Position numbers and translations under genes: made by a program. 19,534 bases of DNA, from positions 1 through 19,534 of the forward strand of contig JALVEG010000654.1 in the NCBI GenBank assembly GCA_027031145.1. The letters are read 5' to 3'. The stretch is from Saprospiraceae bacterium (GTDB lineage Bacteria > Bacteroidota > Bacteroidia > Chitinophagales > Saprospiraceae). Each line of letters opens with the position of its first letter. Within the stretch, counting starts at the first letter, position 1. Under the pieces are notes generated by a model that had not been told where the DNA came from, searched no databases, and saw nothing but the letters and a program-made list of their open reading frames with translations. Below, piece by piece: positions 1-7,625 of the stretch.

Positions 1-638
1 CCTGAAGCATCAACAGCAACATAGGTTCTGGATATTTGTTTAAACCTTCTATATGGCCAATTCAATCCTCCGGGGCCTGAAGAGCAATCATTTGATACAA
101 CCGTTTCATCTGTCCATTCTAAATGCGCATTTGAACAGTTGTCCAATGGCTTTAAGAGTGTCGCATCATCCTGCCAGCAAGCTATTTCCATAGTATCCGG
201 GCAATTAATTGTAGGTGGCATTTTATCAAATACATAAAATGTTGACATTCCTGTATTTAATAAATCATCATTATTATCATAAGCTTGTAAAATAACCATA
301 TAAAGTACGCCGAATTCAATTTCCGGTTGTGACAAAGTAACATTTTGATTCATAGGATAAATAATATCCGAACCATCAGCACTTCGTACTTCAAATTTGT
401 AATAGCCACCATTGGCAGCTAAACCATCCTGACAAGCATTACCATCATCTGTCAAGAACATTTCACTTGTAAGTAAAGCTTCGCAGTTTTCGTCTAATGA
501 AATCGATATTTCATCTTCAACGTTTAACTGACAATTGTTTTGTGCAAATAAAGTTGCACCATAAGAGGTGATCATCAAAGCTACGACCAATAGCCAATTC
601 TTCACCAACTTGGGATTTGTAAAATTCGTTTTCTTCAT
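1..638 (-). CDS. Secreted HYR-like surface/adhesin protein, N-terminal part (runs off window)
   Basis: This is an open frame of about 212 codons with no stop before the window edge, so the C-terminus is missing. The N-terminus has a signal peptide: MKKTN, basic residues, a hydrophobic run (WLLVVALMITSYGATL) and a likely cleavage after FAQ. The mature part is rich in D, N and C, and contains the segment PPTINCPDTMEIAC followed by a DNCS motif. This resembles HYR-type beta-sandwich modules of large Bacteroidota (especially Saprospiria) surface proteins, which often end in a type IX secretion sorting domain. That end cannot be checked here. An in-frame ATG at 647 would add MVL; I prefer 638 because it gives a typical signal peptide. 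Family assignment is from motif recognition only, and the ligand or substrate is unknown. Confidence 0.75.
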   Translation of the reverse strand, partial: MKKTNFTNPKLVKNWLLVVALMITSYGATLFAQNNCQLNVEDEISISLDENCEALLTSEMFLTDDGNACQDGLAANGGYYKFEVRSADGSDIIYPMNQNVTLSQPEIEFGVLYMVILQAYDNNDDLLNTGMSTFYVFDKMPPTINCPDTMEIACWQDDATLLKPLDNCSNAHLEWTDETVVSNDCSSGPGGLNWPYRRFKQISRTYVAVDAS

Positions 639-687
639 GAGAACCATTGTTTTAAGTTAAAAAATACTGTCATGGGATGTATAGTTC

Positions 688-703
688 ACCAATGCGCATT
701 GGT
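688..703. repeat. Perfect 16-bp palindrome in the leader of the surface-protein gene
   Basis: ACCAATGCGCATTGGT is its own reverse complement. It is flanked by GATGT (676-680) and ACATC (704-708), which could extend a stem with a 7-nt bulge on one side. It lies about 40-50 bases upstream of the start codon, so it could be an operator or a leader hairpin. There is no T-tract, so it is not an intrinsic terminator. Confidence 0.6.
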
Positions 704-964
704 ACATCAATCCCAAATAATTCATTAAAATTTTTGAGTTAAATAAAAAATACATTATAACGGCATAGCCATTACAATCCTATTATCATTGAAAATTCCA
801 AATTAATGGAAACAAAGGTTGGTCTCAATATGTAGTTTTCTTAGTTTGACAAAATTATTATTCCAACGCAAAAATACTTTGCATTAAAATCAATTTAAAT
901 AAATTATTGTATATAAAAATACAATACTATTTCTATTATCTGTAAACTTCAGGTTGGATAATTC

Positions 965-1019
965 AGTAATAAATATTTTTTGCTATTATCTCTCAGTAAA
1001 AATATGAATATTTATTACT
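965..1019. repeat. 13-bp perfect inverted repeat in AT-rich spacer
   Basis: AGTAATAAATATT (965-977) and AATATTTATTACT (1007-1019) are exact reverse complements separated by 29 bases. No T-run follows on either strand that would make it a clear terminator. The AT-richness raises the chance of accidental inverted repeats. Confidence 0.45.
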
Positions 1020-1290
1020 ATAATGTATAGTTTTCTTATTATCACATGGCAAATATATGTTTATTATTTATATATCACATATTTTTATTATGGGTATTTT
1101 TTAATTTATCTATTTTAGTAATTTGTATATAGTTGTATATCAATATTATATAAATTGCTGTTTTGTAAATAATTTTAATTTATATGGAAATCTCATTTTT
1201 TTAATGTGAATATTTAAAAAAAATAGTAGAAATATGAGGTTTTAATAATCTTTTATTTATGCTTTTAGCTTTATGTAGATTTTAAAGAGT

Positions 1291-2358
1291 TTAATTAATC
1301 AAAGATTTTGGTATTGACTTAATATCATTCAATTCGAAATACTCATATTCAGGCTTCTCAATAAATAAATTTCCGGATAAAGTATTCAATTTATTTTTGG
1401 AAGCCTCAATCGCTAAATCGGATTTGTCAATTCCTATCCATTTACGACCTAGCAGATGAGCTGATTTCAATGTTGTACCTGATCCACAAAAACAATCTAA
1501 AACAATACTATTTGGATTTGAAGATGTTTTAATTATTAAATCCAATAAACCTTGATTTTTTTCTGTTGGATAAGTTGGATATTGAGGATCTTTAAATTCC
1601 CAAATATCTTGAACCCGTTTTCCTTTTCGTTCGTCAACATAAATCTTTTTTCTTGGATTACCTGTTGACGACCACTCTAACAAGCCTTCTTTGTCCCATT
1701 TTTCTAATGTTTTAACATTTGTTCTCCAATGTCTTCCTTTAGGGGGTAACATACCTTTGAAAGGTTTAGAAGAATTACCATTTTGAGTTTCTCCTGGAGC
1801 ATGAATTGGAACTGTGGTATAACGCCTTCCGTTTTTATCTTTTTTGGGGAATAATTTCACAATATCTTCCTGACTATACGGTTCTATTGGTTCATTCCAG
1901 ACGGGTTTATCGGATTTGGAATAAAACAGAATCAAATCTTTAATATTTCCATACCCTAATCTTTTAAAGTTTTTTGGATTACATTTTATCCTTGTTATAT
2001 CATTTCTAAAGTTTTCAATACCAAAAACTTCATCCATTAATATTTTAACATAGTGACCGATTTTGTAATCGATATGTAAATAAATTGAACCTTGTTCAGA
2101 TAATAATTCTTTTAATAAAATTAAACGTTTTCTCAAAAACTCAATAAAATCTTGTCCTAAGAGTTTATCTGTATATGCAATTTTCCCATTCTTTGAATTG
2201 CTTATTGTTGAAGCTCTTCCGTTTGTAATTGTAAAATTTCCATTGGTAGCAAACGGGGGATCAATATATATTAGTTCTATTTTACCTTTTAAATCTCTAT
2301 TTGTTATTAAATATTCAAGAGATTTAATGTTATCTCCTTTAATTAATAAATTGTTCAT
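1291..2358 (-). CDS. Type II DNA adenine-N6 methyltransferase (beta class)
   Basis: This 355-residue protein is the modification half of a type II restriction-modification system, transferring a methyl group from S-adenosylmethionine to adenine at the recognition site. Catalytic motif IV, DPPF, is at residues 33-36. The SAM-binding motif I, DCFCGSGTT, is at 288-296 and is preceded by YPTEKNQGLLDLI. The order IV then I defines the beta class (N6_N4_Mtase fold), and DPPF rather than SPPY points to N6-adenine. The region between (about 120-260) probably holds the target-recognition part and does not reveal the site. Its start lies 11 nt after the stop of the endonuclease gene, so the two are probably one operon. 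The cassette is AT-rich relative to its neighbours, suggesting transfer. Confidence 0.92.
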   Translation of the reverse strand: MNNLLIKGDNIKSLEYLITNRDLKGKIELIYIDPPFATNGNFTITNGRASTISNSKNGKIAYTDKLLGQDFIEFLRKRLILLKELLSEQGSIYLHIDYKIGHYVKILMDEVFGIENFRNDITRIKCNPKNFKRLGYGNIKDLILFYSKSDKPVWNEPIEPYSQEDIVKLFPKKDKNGRRYTTVPIHAPGETQNGNSSKPFKGMLPPKGRHWRTNVKTLEKWDKEGLLEWSSTGNPRKKIYVDERKGKRVQDIWEFKDPQYPTYPTEKNQGLLDLIIKTSSNPNSIVLDCFCGSGTTLKSAHLLGRKWIGIDKSDLAIEASKNKLNTLSGNLFIEKPEYEYFELNDIKSIPKSLIN

Positions 2359-2369
2359 ACAAATACTTT

Positions 2370-3152
2370 TTAAAGTTGATACAAAAATTCACGAAGTACC
2401 AATGCACTCATTATATTATAATCACTATACGGGTCAGAAATAGTTTTATACATCTTATTACGCCCTTTGATATATAAAACACCATCCAAAATTGCAATCT
2501 TTATTGCTTTTACACCTTTTGTTTCTATTGTGCTAACAGCATCATTGAATTGAGCGTTTTGATGTCCACCAAAATCAGTTAGAAATTTTGCTTCACCGAT
2601 AACATATTTTCCATTAAATCTTGCAACGAAATCAAGCCCTTTATTATGATGGTAATTTAGGTATTGTTGTGCAAAACCCATCGTTACTTTATCTCCTCCA
2701 TCCAATATAGCATCATCGCTATTTGCAATAAAATCATTTAAAGACACAGGTTGTATCCCTAATGACTTCCTTCTTAACCAATCTTTGAACATTGGCCCGA
2801 TTTGTCTATTGGTTTCTTTTGGTTCACTACATTTTTCAAATATTTTTTCTAATCCCATTTCATATAATCTACCACTAATTCTATTTATGGTTTTTGGATT
2901 TCTTTCTATAGCTGTTTTATCTCTTTTTAAGTAAGCAATATAACTGTCTTTTATTGGAAATAAATCAAGTTTTAATAGTTCTTTTATTAAAGAAATATTA
3001 TTTTTCCTTTTAAATTCTTTTTCTACATTTCTCCATATACTCTCATCAATTTCTCTAATCCCCTCAGGTATTGTAGGATAAACTTTAAACAAATCATCAA
3101 GATATGATCTTTGATTTGCATATTCAATACTTAATTTAGTCCAATTATTCAT
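2370..3152 (-). CDS. Type II restriction endonuclease, PD-(D/E)XK type (possibly Tsp45I-like)
   Basis: This 260-residue protein is encoded directly upstream of the DNA methyltransferase in the same orientation. The C-terminal half carries a plausible PD-(D/E)XK nuclease core: D174 in GLDFVARFN, then 12 residues on, E187-A-K189 in VIGEAKF, followed by DFGGHQNAQFNDA, which fits a conserved helix after the core. The N-terminal 110 residues are helical and charged and probably help DNA recognition or dimerisation. I recall the segments around RQIGPMFKDW and EAKFLTDFGGHQNAQ as like the Tsp45I restriction enzyme family (GTSAC), but this is from memory and the specificity is not proven. No controller (C) protein or Vsr gene accompanies it. 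G+C is low: positions 2881-3060 contain 40 G or C bases in 180. Confidence 0.8.
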   Translation of the reverse strand: MNNWTKLSIEYANQRSYLDDLFKVYPTIPEGIREIDESIWRNVEKEFKRKNNISLIKELLKLDLFPIKDSYIAYLKRDKTAIERNPKTINRISGRLYEMGLEKIFEKCSEPKETNRQIGPMFKDWLRRKSLGIQPVSLNDFIANSDDAILDGGDKVTMGFAQQYLNYHHNKGLDFVARFNGKYVIGEAKFLTDFGGHQNAQFNDAVSTIETKGVKAIKIAILDGVLYIKGRNKMYKTISDPYSDYNIMSALVLREFLYQL

Positions 3153-3413
3153 TTCAAATTCATTATCGTTTAATTATTTTGTAAATATTACACTTATATC
3201 AAATAAATATTGTAATGACGTATAGATATTTTAGAGTTTATTTGGTATTAATTCACCACAAGATATAAAATTTATAAAGTTTAATCTAATGAATATAACA
3301 AAAAGGTAAGAATACAAAAATATTATTTAACTTAATTTAGAAATATTTAACGGCTCAAGTAAGAATAAGCATCTTCAAAAAACACTAACACTATATATGA
3401 TGCACCATTTCAT

Positions 3414-4208
3414 TTACTTTTCGTGATAAACCAACAAAGGTACATCTGTGGTCATAGCAAATTCTTTTGTATGGCTTTTGTGAATTATTTTTTCCCAAAA
3501 ACTTCTGTGTTTTGTTGCCATAATTACCATATTTGCCTTTTCTTCTTTAATATATTTGCTTATTCCTTCTCTTACAGAATCAGCTTCTACTATACTGACA
3601 GAATAATTGACATCAAGATCATCGCTGAGAGTAAATTGAAATTCTTTATCTTTATTTTGTATATGGACAAAACGAATTGATGCATCATATCTTTTTGCAA
3701 AAGCTACTATTTTATGTAAAATCCTGTCATCTACTCCATCAAAATCACAAGCATATATAATTTTTTTCAAAGGTTCAAATTTAACTTTAGCAGGAATAAG
3801 TAAAACAGGACATTCTGCTTTAGCTGCAACATCTGATGAAATGCCACCAAAAATTTTGTTCAAAAGATTGTCTGAACCGGTAGAACCCATAATGATTATA
3901 TCATAATCTTTGGATAGTTCAACTAATTTTTCAATAGTAAAGCCTATTTCGATTTTACTGTTCAGAATCACTTTATACCGGTCGGCAACATCCCGGACAG
4001 ATTCAACTAAACTATTCATACTTTCACGTTTCACATTTTCCAATCCAAGGGATGAATCCAGAATTTCCGGTTGTACAGGATCAAAAGACGGATGATATAT
4101 ATGAATAATATCAAATGAAGTATCAGAATCTTTATATAAATTCAAACCATAAAGCAAAGCATTTTTAGAAACTGAAGAAAAATCGGTTGGAACTAATACT
4201 TTTCTCAT
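3414..4208 (-). CDS. Universal stress protein with two tandem Usp domains
   Basis: This is a cytoplasmic 264-residue protein of the UspA superfamily, about twice the length of a single Usp domain. The first domain starts MRKVLVPTDFSSVSKNAL, the usual beta1/alpha1 signature, and carries the nucleotide-binding loop GSTG (108-111), nine residues, then GG (121-122), close to the G-x2-G-x9-G(S/T) ATP-binding consensus though G replaces S/T. The second domain starts near residue 149 (KKIIYACDFDGVDD) and ends MVIMATKHRS...VPLLVYHEK. It lacks the glycine loop, so it is probably degenerate for ATP. Tandem Usp proteins are common in Bacteroidota and respond to stress or energy status; the exact role is unknown. 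A near-ideal promoter precedes it, so it can be transcribed separately from the upstream permease. Confidence 0.9.
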   Translation of the reverse strand: MRKVLVPTDFSSVSKNALLYGLNLYKDSDTSFDIIHIYHPSFDPVQPEILDSSLGLENVKRESMNSLVESVRDVADRYKVILNSKIEIGFTIEKLVELSKDYDIIIMGSTGSDNLLNKIFGGISSDVAAKAECPVLLIPAKVKFEPLKKIIYACDFDGVDDRILHKIVAFAKRYDASIRFVHIQNKDKEFQFTLSDDLDVNYSVSIVEADSVREGISKYIKEEKANMVIMATKHRSFWEKIIHKSHTKEFAMTTDVPLLVYHEK

Positions 4209-4236
4209 AGCAATTTGATTTAGTTTATTAATAATC

Positions 4237-4267
4237 CAAATATACGGAAAATACTAATAAAAATCAA
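4237..4267 (-). promoter_or_regulatory. Bacteroidota-type promoter of the universal stress protein gene
   Basis: On the minus strand the sequence reads TTG (4267-4265), 20 nt, then TATATTTG (4244-4237), an exact match to the Bacteroidota sigma-ABfr consensus TTG-N19/20-TAnnTTTG. Transcription would begin near 4230, giving a leader of about 22 nt before the ATG at 4208. Confidence 0.7.
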
Positions 4268-4321
4268 ATATTCATTATTATTTTTTATTTTAGCCCGGAG
4301 TTTAATTACCCTGAGTTTGAT

Positions 4322-5614
4322 TTATTCAGCGTTAAGTTCTTCTTCTGCTTGCTTAAAACTTGTCATAAAAAGCAGGATTAAACCGATGAGGAAAAAGAAT
4401 GCTAAAGACAATACACTTGATCTTAAATCTCCTGTTATTTCATTGACAAAACCAAATGCAAATGTTCCTATTACGATTGATAATTTAAGAACAATATCAT
4501 AAAAACTAAAATATGAAGTTAAATCTTTCTTTTCGGAATCAATTATTTTGGAATAAGATGATCTCGATTGAGATTGAATTCCTCCCAATACCATCCCTAC
4601 CATTGCTGCAAGAAAATAAAATTGAAATTTGTTTTGAACAAAATATGCCGATACAGATAATGCCAACCAGATCAATACCATAATTATTAAGCCTGACTTG
4701 TTGCCCAATTTGTCTGAAATATATGCAAAAATATATGCACCCAATATTGCTACTATCTGTAAGATAAGAATAATAATGATCAATTCATCCGTTCCGAATT
4801 TCAATTCTTCTTTGGCGAATACTGTTGCCAGATATATCACTGTTTGAACGCCGGCACTGTAAAAAAATACAGCGAGTAAAAACTTTATCAGATTTGAATT
4901 TTTCTTTAGTTTTATGAAAACACCATATATCTCATTAAATCCTTTGATGATCATTTTTTTACTGAATATCTCATTATTCCCTTTTGGCAATCTCTTAAAG
5001 GTAATCTGAGCAAAACCAATCCACCATATACCAACCATGGCAAAGCCAAGACGATAAGGAATTGTCGTATTTTCCGGAATTCCAAACAATAAAGGTTTCA
5101 AAGAAATAAACAAAATTGCTATCAACAAAATCACACTTCCTATATATCCGTAAGCATATCCTTTGGCACTTACTTTATCGTATTTGTCTTCCGTGACTAT
5201 TTCCGGTAAATATGCATTGTAAAATACCAAACCGCCTGCTGCACCGATTGTTGCCAGCATAAAAGCAGTAGTTCCCAGCCATAAATCAACATCCCCTGTA
5301 AAAAACGATAAGAAAATACATGAAATCGAACCAATATATGTGAATAATTTCAAAAAGAACATTCTTTTTCCACCATAATCTGCAATACCGGATAAAACCG
5401 GTGATAATACTACTATTATTAAATATGATACTGATACAGCATAAGAATACAAAGAACTATTTGTGATTTCGTATCCGAAAATATGAATTTTTTCACTTGT
5501 CCTTGCTATGAAATATGCGGGGAAAATAGCAGTTGATATAACTAAAAAATAAGCTGAGTTTGCCCAATCATATATTGCCCATCCGTTTATGGTTTTTTTA
5601 TCATTTAGTTTCAT
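4322..5614 (-). CDS. MFS permease of the UMF1 / Atg22-like family
   Basis: This 430-residue integral inner-membrane protein has about 12 hydrophobic segments. The N-terminus contains NGWAIYDWANSAYF, the hallmark of the UMF1 (Atg22-like, 'unknown major facilitator 1') family, and the loop KGYAYGYIGS (about residue 150) is also typical. In yeast, Atg22 exports amino acids from the vacuole; bacterial members are uncharacterised and their substrate is unknown, so amino-acid efflux is only a possibility. Length matches the family. It is divergent from rimK and upstream of the universal stress protein gene, with 113 bases between them and a separate promoter for the latter, so no tight operon is implied. 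Confidence 0.88.
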   Translation of the reverse strand: MKLNDKKTINGWAIYDWANSAYFLVISTAIFPAYFIARTSEKIHIFGYEITNSSLYSYAVSVSYLIIVVLSPVLSGIADYGGKRMFFLKLFTYIGSISCIFLSFFTGDVDLWLGTTAFMLATIGAAGGLVFYNAYLPEIVTEDKYDKVSAKGYAYGYIGSVILLIAILFISLKPLLFGIPENTTIPYRLGFAMVGIWWIGFAQITFKRLPKGNNEIFSKKMIIKGFNEIYGVFIKLKKNSNLIKFLLAVFFYSAGVQTVIYLATVFAKEELKFGTDELIIIILILQIVAILGAYIFAYISDKLGNKSGLIIMVLIWLALSVSAYFVQNKFQFYFLAAMVGMVLGGIQSQSRSSYSKIIDSEKKDLTSYFSFYDIVLKLSIVIGTFAFGFVNEITGDLRSSVLSLAFFFLIGLILLFMTSFKQAEEELNAE

Positions 5615-5730
5615 TTGCTATTTTTTCTGAGTCGATTTTTCATTAAAAAGTTCACAAATTAAATAATTTTTAAAAATATGAGGCTATTTATCCTCAATAT
5701 TTAATATCTTGCCACCCAATTTAAATAAAA

Positions 5731-6615
5731 ATGAATATAGTAATTTTATCCCGGAGCCCTGCTCTGTATAGTACCCAAAGTATTTACAAAGCTGCTACAA
5801 TGAGAGGACATTTTGTTCAGATAATAGATCATATGTATTGTGATTTGAGTATTGACAAAGGCGCGTTCAAGGTTTTCTACAACGGTTATGAACTCCGGTC
5901 AATTCATGCTGTTATACCAAGGATAGGTGCGACAGCTACTGATTATGGTTCATATGTTGTCAGGCATTTTGAACAAATGGGAGTATATTCGGTTTTGAAA
6001 GCGGAAAGTCTGTTGAAAGCAAGAGATAAATTTACGTCTCTTCAAATATTGGCTAAAAATAATATACCGATACCTGATACGGCAACAACTAACTTTACAG
6101 AAGATCTTGATGGATTTATTGATATGTTCGCAGATCATCCTTTAATAATAAAATTATTGAACAGTACTCATGGTGAAGGTGTGATCAAATCGGAAAGCCC
6201 CAAAGTAAGTATTACACTTTTAGAAGCTTTTTTAAAATTAAAGCATAAAATACTTATTCAGGAATATATAAAAGAATCCTCAGGTACGGATATCAGAGCG
6301 TTTGTAGTAGGTGATAAAGTTGTAGCGGCAATGGAAAGAATCGCTCAGAATGGAGAATTCAGATCTAATTTGCACAGGGGAGCTGTTTCAAAAATAGTAA
6401 ACCTGACAAATGAAGAAATTTCTATTGCTAAAAAATCTGCTAGGGTATTGGGATTGCAGGTAGCAGGAGTGGATATTCTCAGATCAGACAGAGGTCCGTT
6501 GGTGATTGAAGTGAATGCTTCCCCCGGACTGGAAGGAATAGAAACCACTACAAATATCAATATTGCCCGCTCAATTATTTCTTTGGTTGAAAGAAATTCT
6601 AAATATAAATTGTAA
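5731..6615 (+). CDS. rimK: RimK-family ATP-grasp alpha-L-glutamate ligase
   Basis: This cytoplasmic 294-residue ligase has the usual RimK length and start (MNIVILSRSPALYSTQSIYKAA). RimK adds glutamate residues to the C-terminus of ribosomal protein S6 in E. coli, using ATP; relatives act on other acceptors. The sequence shows PRIGATATDYG in the N-terminal domain, the ATP-grasp loop KLLNSTHGEGVI (about residues 145-155), QEYIKESSGTDIRAFVVGDKVVAAM, and the metal-binding end VIEVNASPGLEGIE (about 257-270). Its stop codon overlaps the start of the next gene (TAATG, sharing one A), so the AstE-like hydrolase is probably translationally coupled. S6 as target is inferred from the family, not shown here. 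Confidence 0.9.
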   Translation: MNIVILSRSPALYSTQSIYKAATMRGHFVQIIDHMYCDLSIDKGAFKVFYNGYELRSIHAVIPRIGATATDYGSYVVRHFEQMGVYSVLKAESLLKARDKFTSLQILAKNNIPIPDTATTNFTEDLDGFIDMFADHPLIIKLLNSTHGEGVIKSESPKVSITLLEAFLKLKHKILIQEYIKESSGTDIRAFVVGDKVVAAMERIAQNGEFRSNLHRGAVSKIVNLTNEEISIAKKSARVLGLQVAGVDILRSDRGPLVIEVNASPGLEGIETTTNINIARSIISLVERNSKYKL

Positions 6616-7571
6616 TGGAGATCAATGACAATATTATAAAACCCGGCGATAATAAAATAATAAAAATCAGGGTAGGTAAACTACCGTCAGGAACACATAT
6701 CAATATATTTGCCCATGTATTTAGAGGAAAGAAACCCGGAAAAACAATATTGATATTAGGTGGTATTCACGGTGATGAGATAAATGGTATTGAGATCATA
6801 AGAAGTGCTATAGAAAAACAATATTTTGATGATCTGATAAAAGGAACGGCTATTGTAATTCCCTTGCTCAATGTCTATGGTTTCATTAATTTTAGCAGGG
6901 AAGTCCCTGATGGTAAAGATGTAAACAGAAGCTTTCCCGGTAGCAGAACAGGATCCCTGGCAGCCAGAGTGGCAAATAAACTTACTAAATATATTCTTCC
7001 TCATGTGGATTATATTATTGATTTTCATACAGGAGGGGATTCCAGATACAATTATCCTCAAATAAGATATACAAAGTCATGTCCTGAAGCAAAAAAACTT
7101 GCTACTGTCTTTAATCCCCCATTTATTATCGAAAAACCTTTGATTCCAAAATCATTGAGGAAAATTGCTAATGACCTCGATATACCTATAATAGTTTATG
7201 AAGGAGGAGAATCAACAAGATTGGATGATTTAGCTATTAAGACAGGCTTGAAGGGAATAAAAAATATCTTATCTTATCTAAAGATGACTAAGAGTAAACC
7301 GGTAAAGCAAAAAGAAAAACCGATTTTGATAAATAAGACTTCCTGGATAAGATCCAGAGACTCGGGTATTTTCAAGCACTTGGTTGAATCAGGAAATTTT
7401 ATTCATAAAAATGATGTTGTAGGAGTTCTCAAAGATGTATTGGGTAACTCCTCAAAGAATATCCTTGCAAAAAGGGATGCTTATATCATCGGTCACAACA
7501 ATGCTCCGGTTGTAAATATGGGTGACGCCCTGTTTAATCTCGGGTGGTATAACGAAAGGGATAAAGTTTAA
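6615..7571 (+). CDS. Succinylglutamate desuccinylase/aspartoacylase (AstE/AspA) family zinc hydrolase
   Basis: This 318-residue protein belongs to the M14-like AstE/AspA amidohydrolase family. Predicted zinc ligands are H52 and E55 in GGIHGDEINGIE and H138 in IIDFHTGG; the likely catalytic glutamate is E196 in VYEGGES. Arginine- and asparagine-rich DVNRSFPG (102-109) is the usual substrate-carboxylate site. A C-terminal beta-rich part (about 230-318), including DVVGVLKDVLGN, resembles the barrel-like extension of non-AstE members. The arginine-succinyltransferase pathway genes are absent, so the name AstE would mislead. Its start overlaps the rimK stop, suggesting it works on the same glutamyl substrates, for instance removing or trimming added glutamates. 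This functional link is inference from context. Confidence 0.85.
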   Translation: MEINDNIIKPGDNKIIKIRVGKLPSGTHINIFAHVFRGKKPGKTILILGGIHGDEINGIEIIRSAIEKQYFDDLIKGTAIVIPLLNVYGFINFSREVPDGKDVNRSFPGSRTGSLAARVANKLTKYILPHVDYIIDFHTGGDSRYNYPQIRYTKSCPEAKKLATVFNPPFIIEKPLIPKSLRKIANDLDIPIIVYEGGESTRLDDLAIKTGLKGIKNILSYLKMTKSKPVKQKEKPILINKTSWIRSRDSGIFKHLVESGNFIHKNDVVGVLKDVLGNSSKNILAKRDAYIIGHNNAPVVNMGDALFNLGWYNERDKV

Positions 7572-7625
7572 TCCGAATTATTCACCACTATATATGTGTT
7601 TCTATTTGCGGAGCACTGTATTCTG

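Larger units (their letters stand above)
648..1290. other. Very AT-rich non-coding region between the surface protein and the restriction-modification cassette
   Basis: I see no gene here. Composition is extreme: positions 1081-1140 contain 8 G or C bases in 60. The region is upstream of the minus-strand surface-protein gene and downstream of the minus-strand methyltransferase. It contains a 16-bp palindrome at 688-703, a 13-bp inverted repeat at 965-977/1007-1019, and a possible minus-strand -7 box (CAAAATTA, the complement of TAATTTTG) at 850-857 without a convincing -33 TTG. If that box is used, the surface-protein transcript would have a leader of roughly 200 nt containing the palindrome. 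Confidence 0.6.

Noticed and set aside
1291..3152. New multi-gene defence system beyond restriction-modification
   Set aside because: Only an endonuclease and methyltransferase are present; no helicase, ATPase, reverse transcriptase or toxin gene adjoins them. The flanking genes are a surface protein and a universal stress protein.
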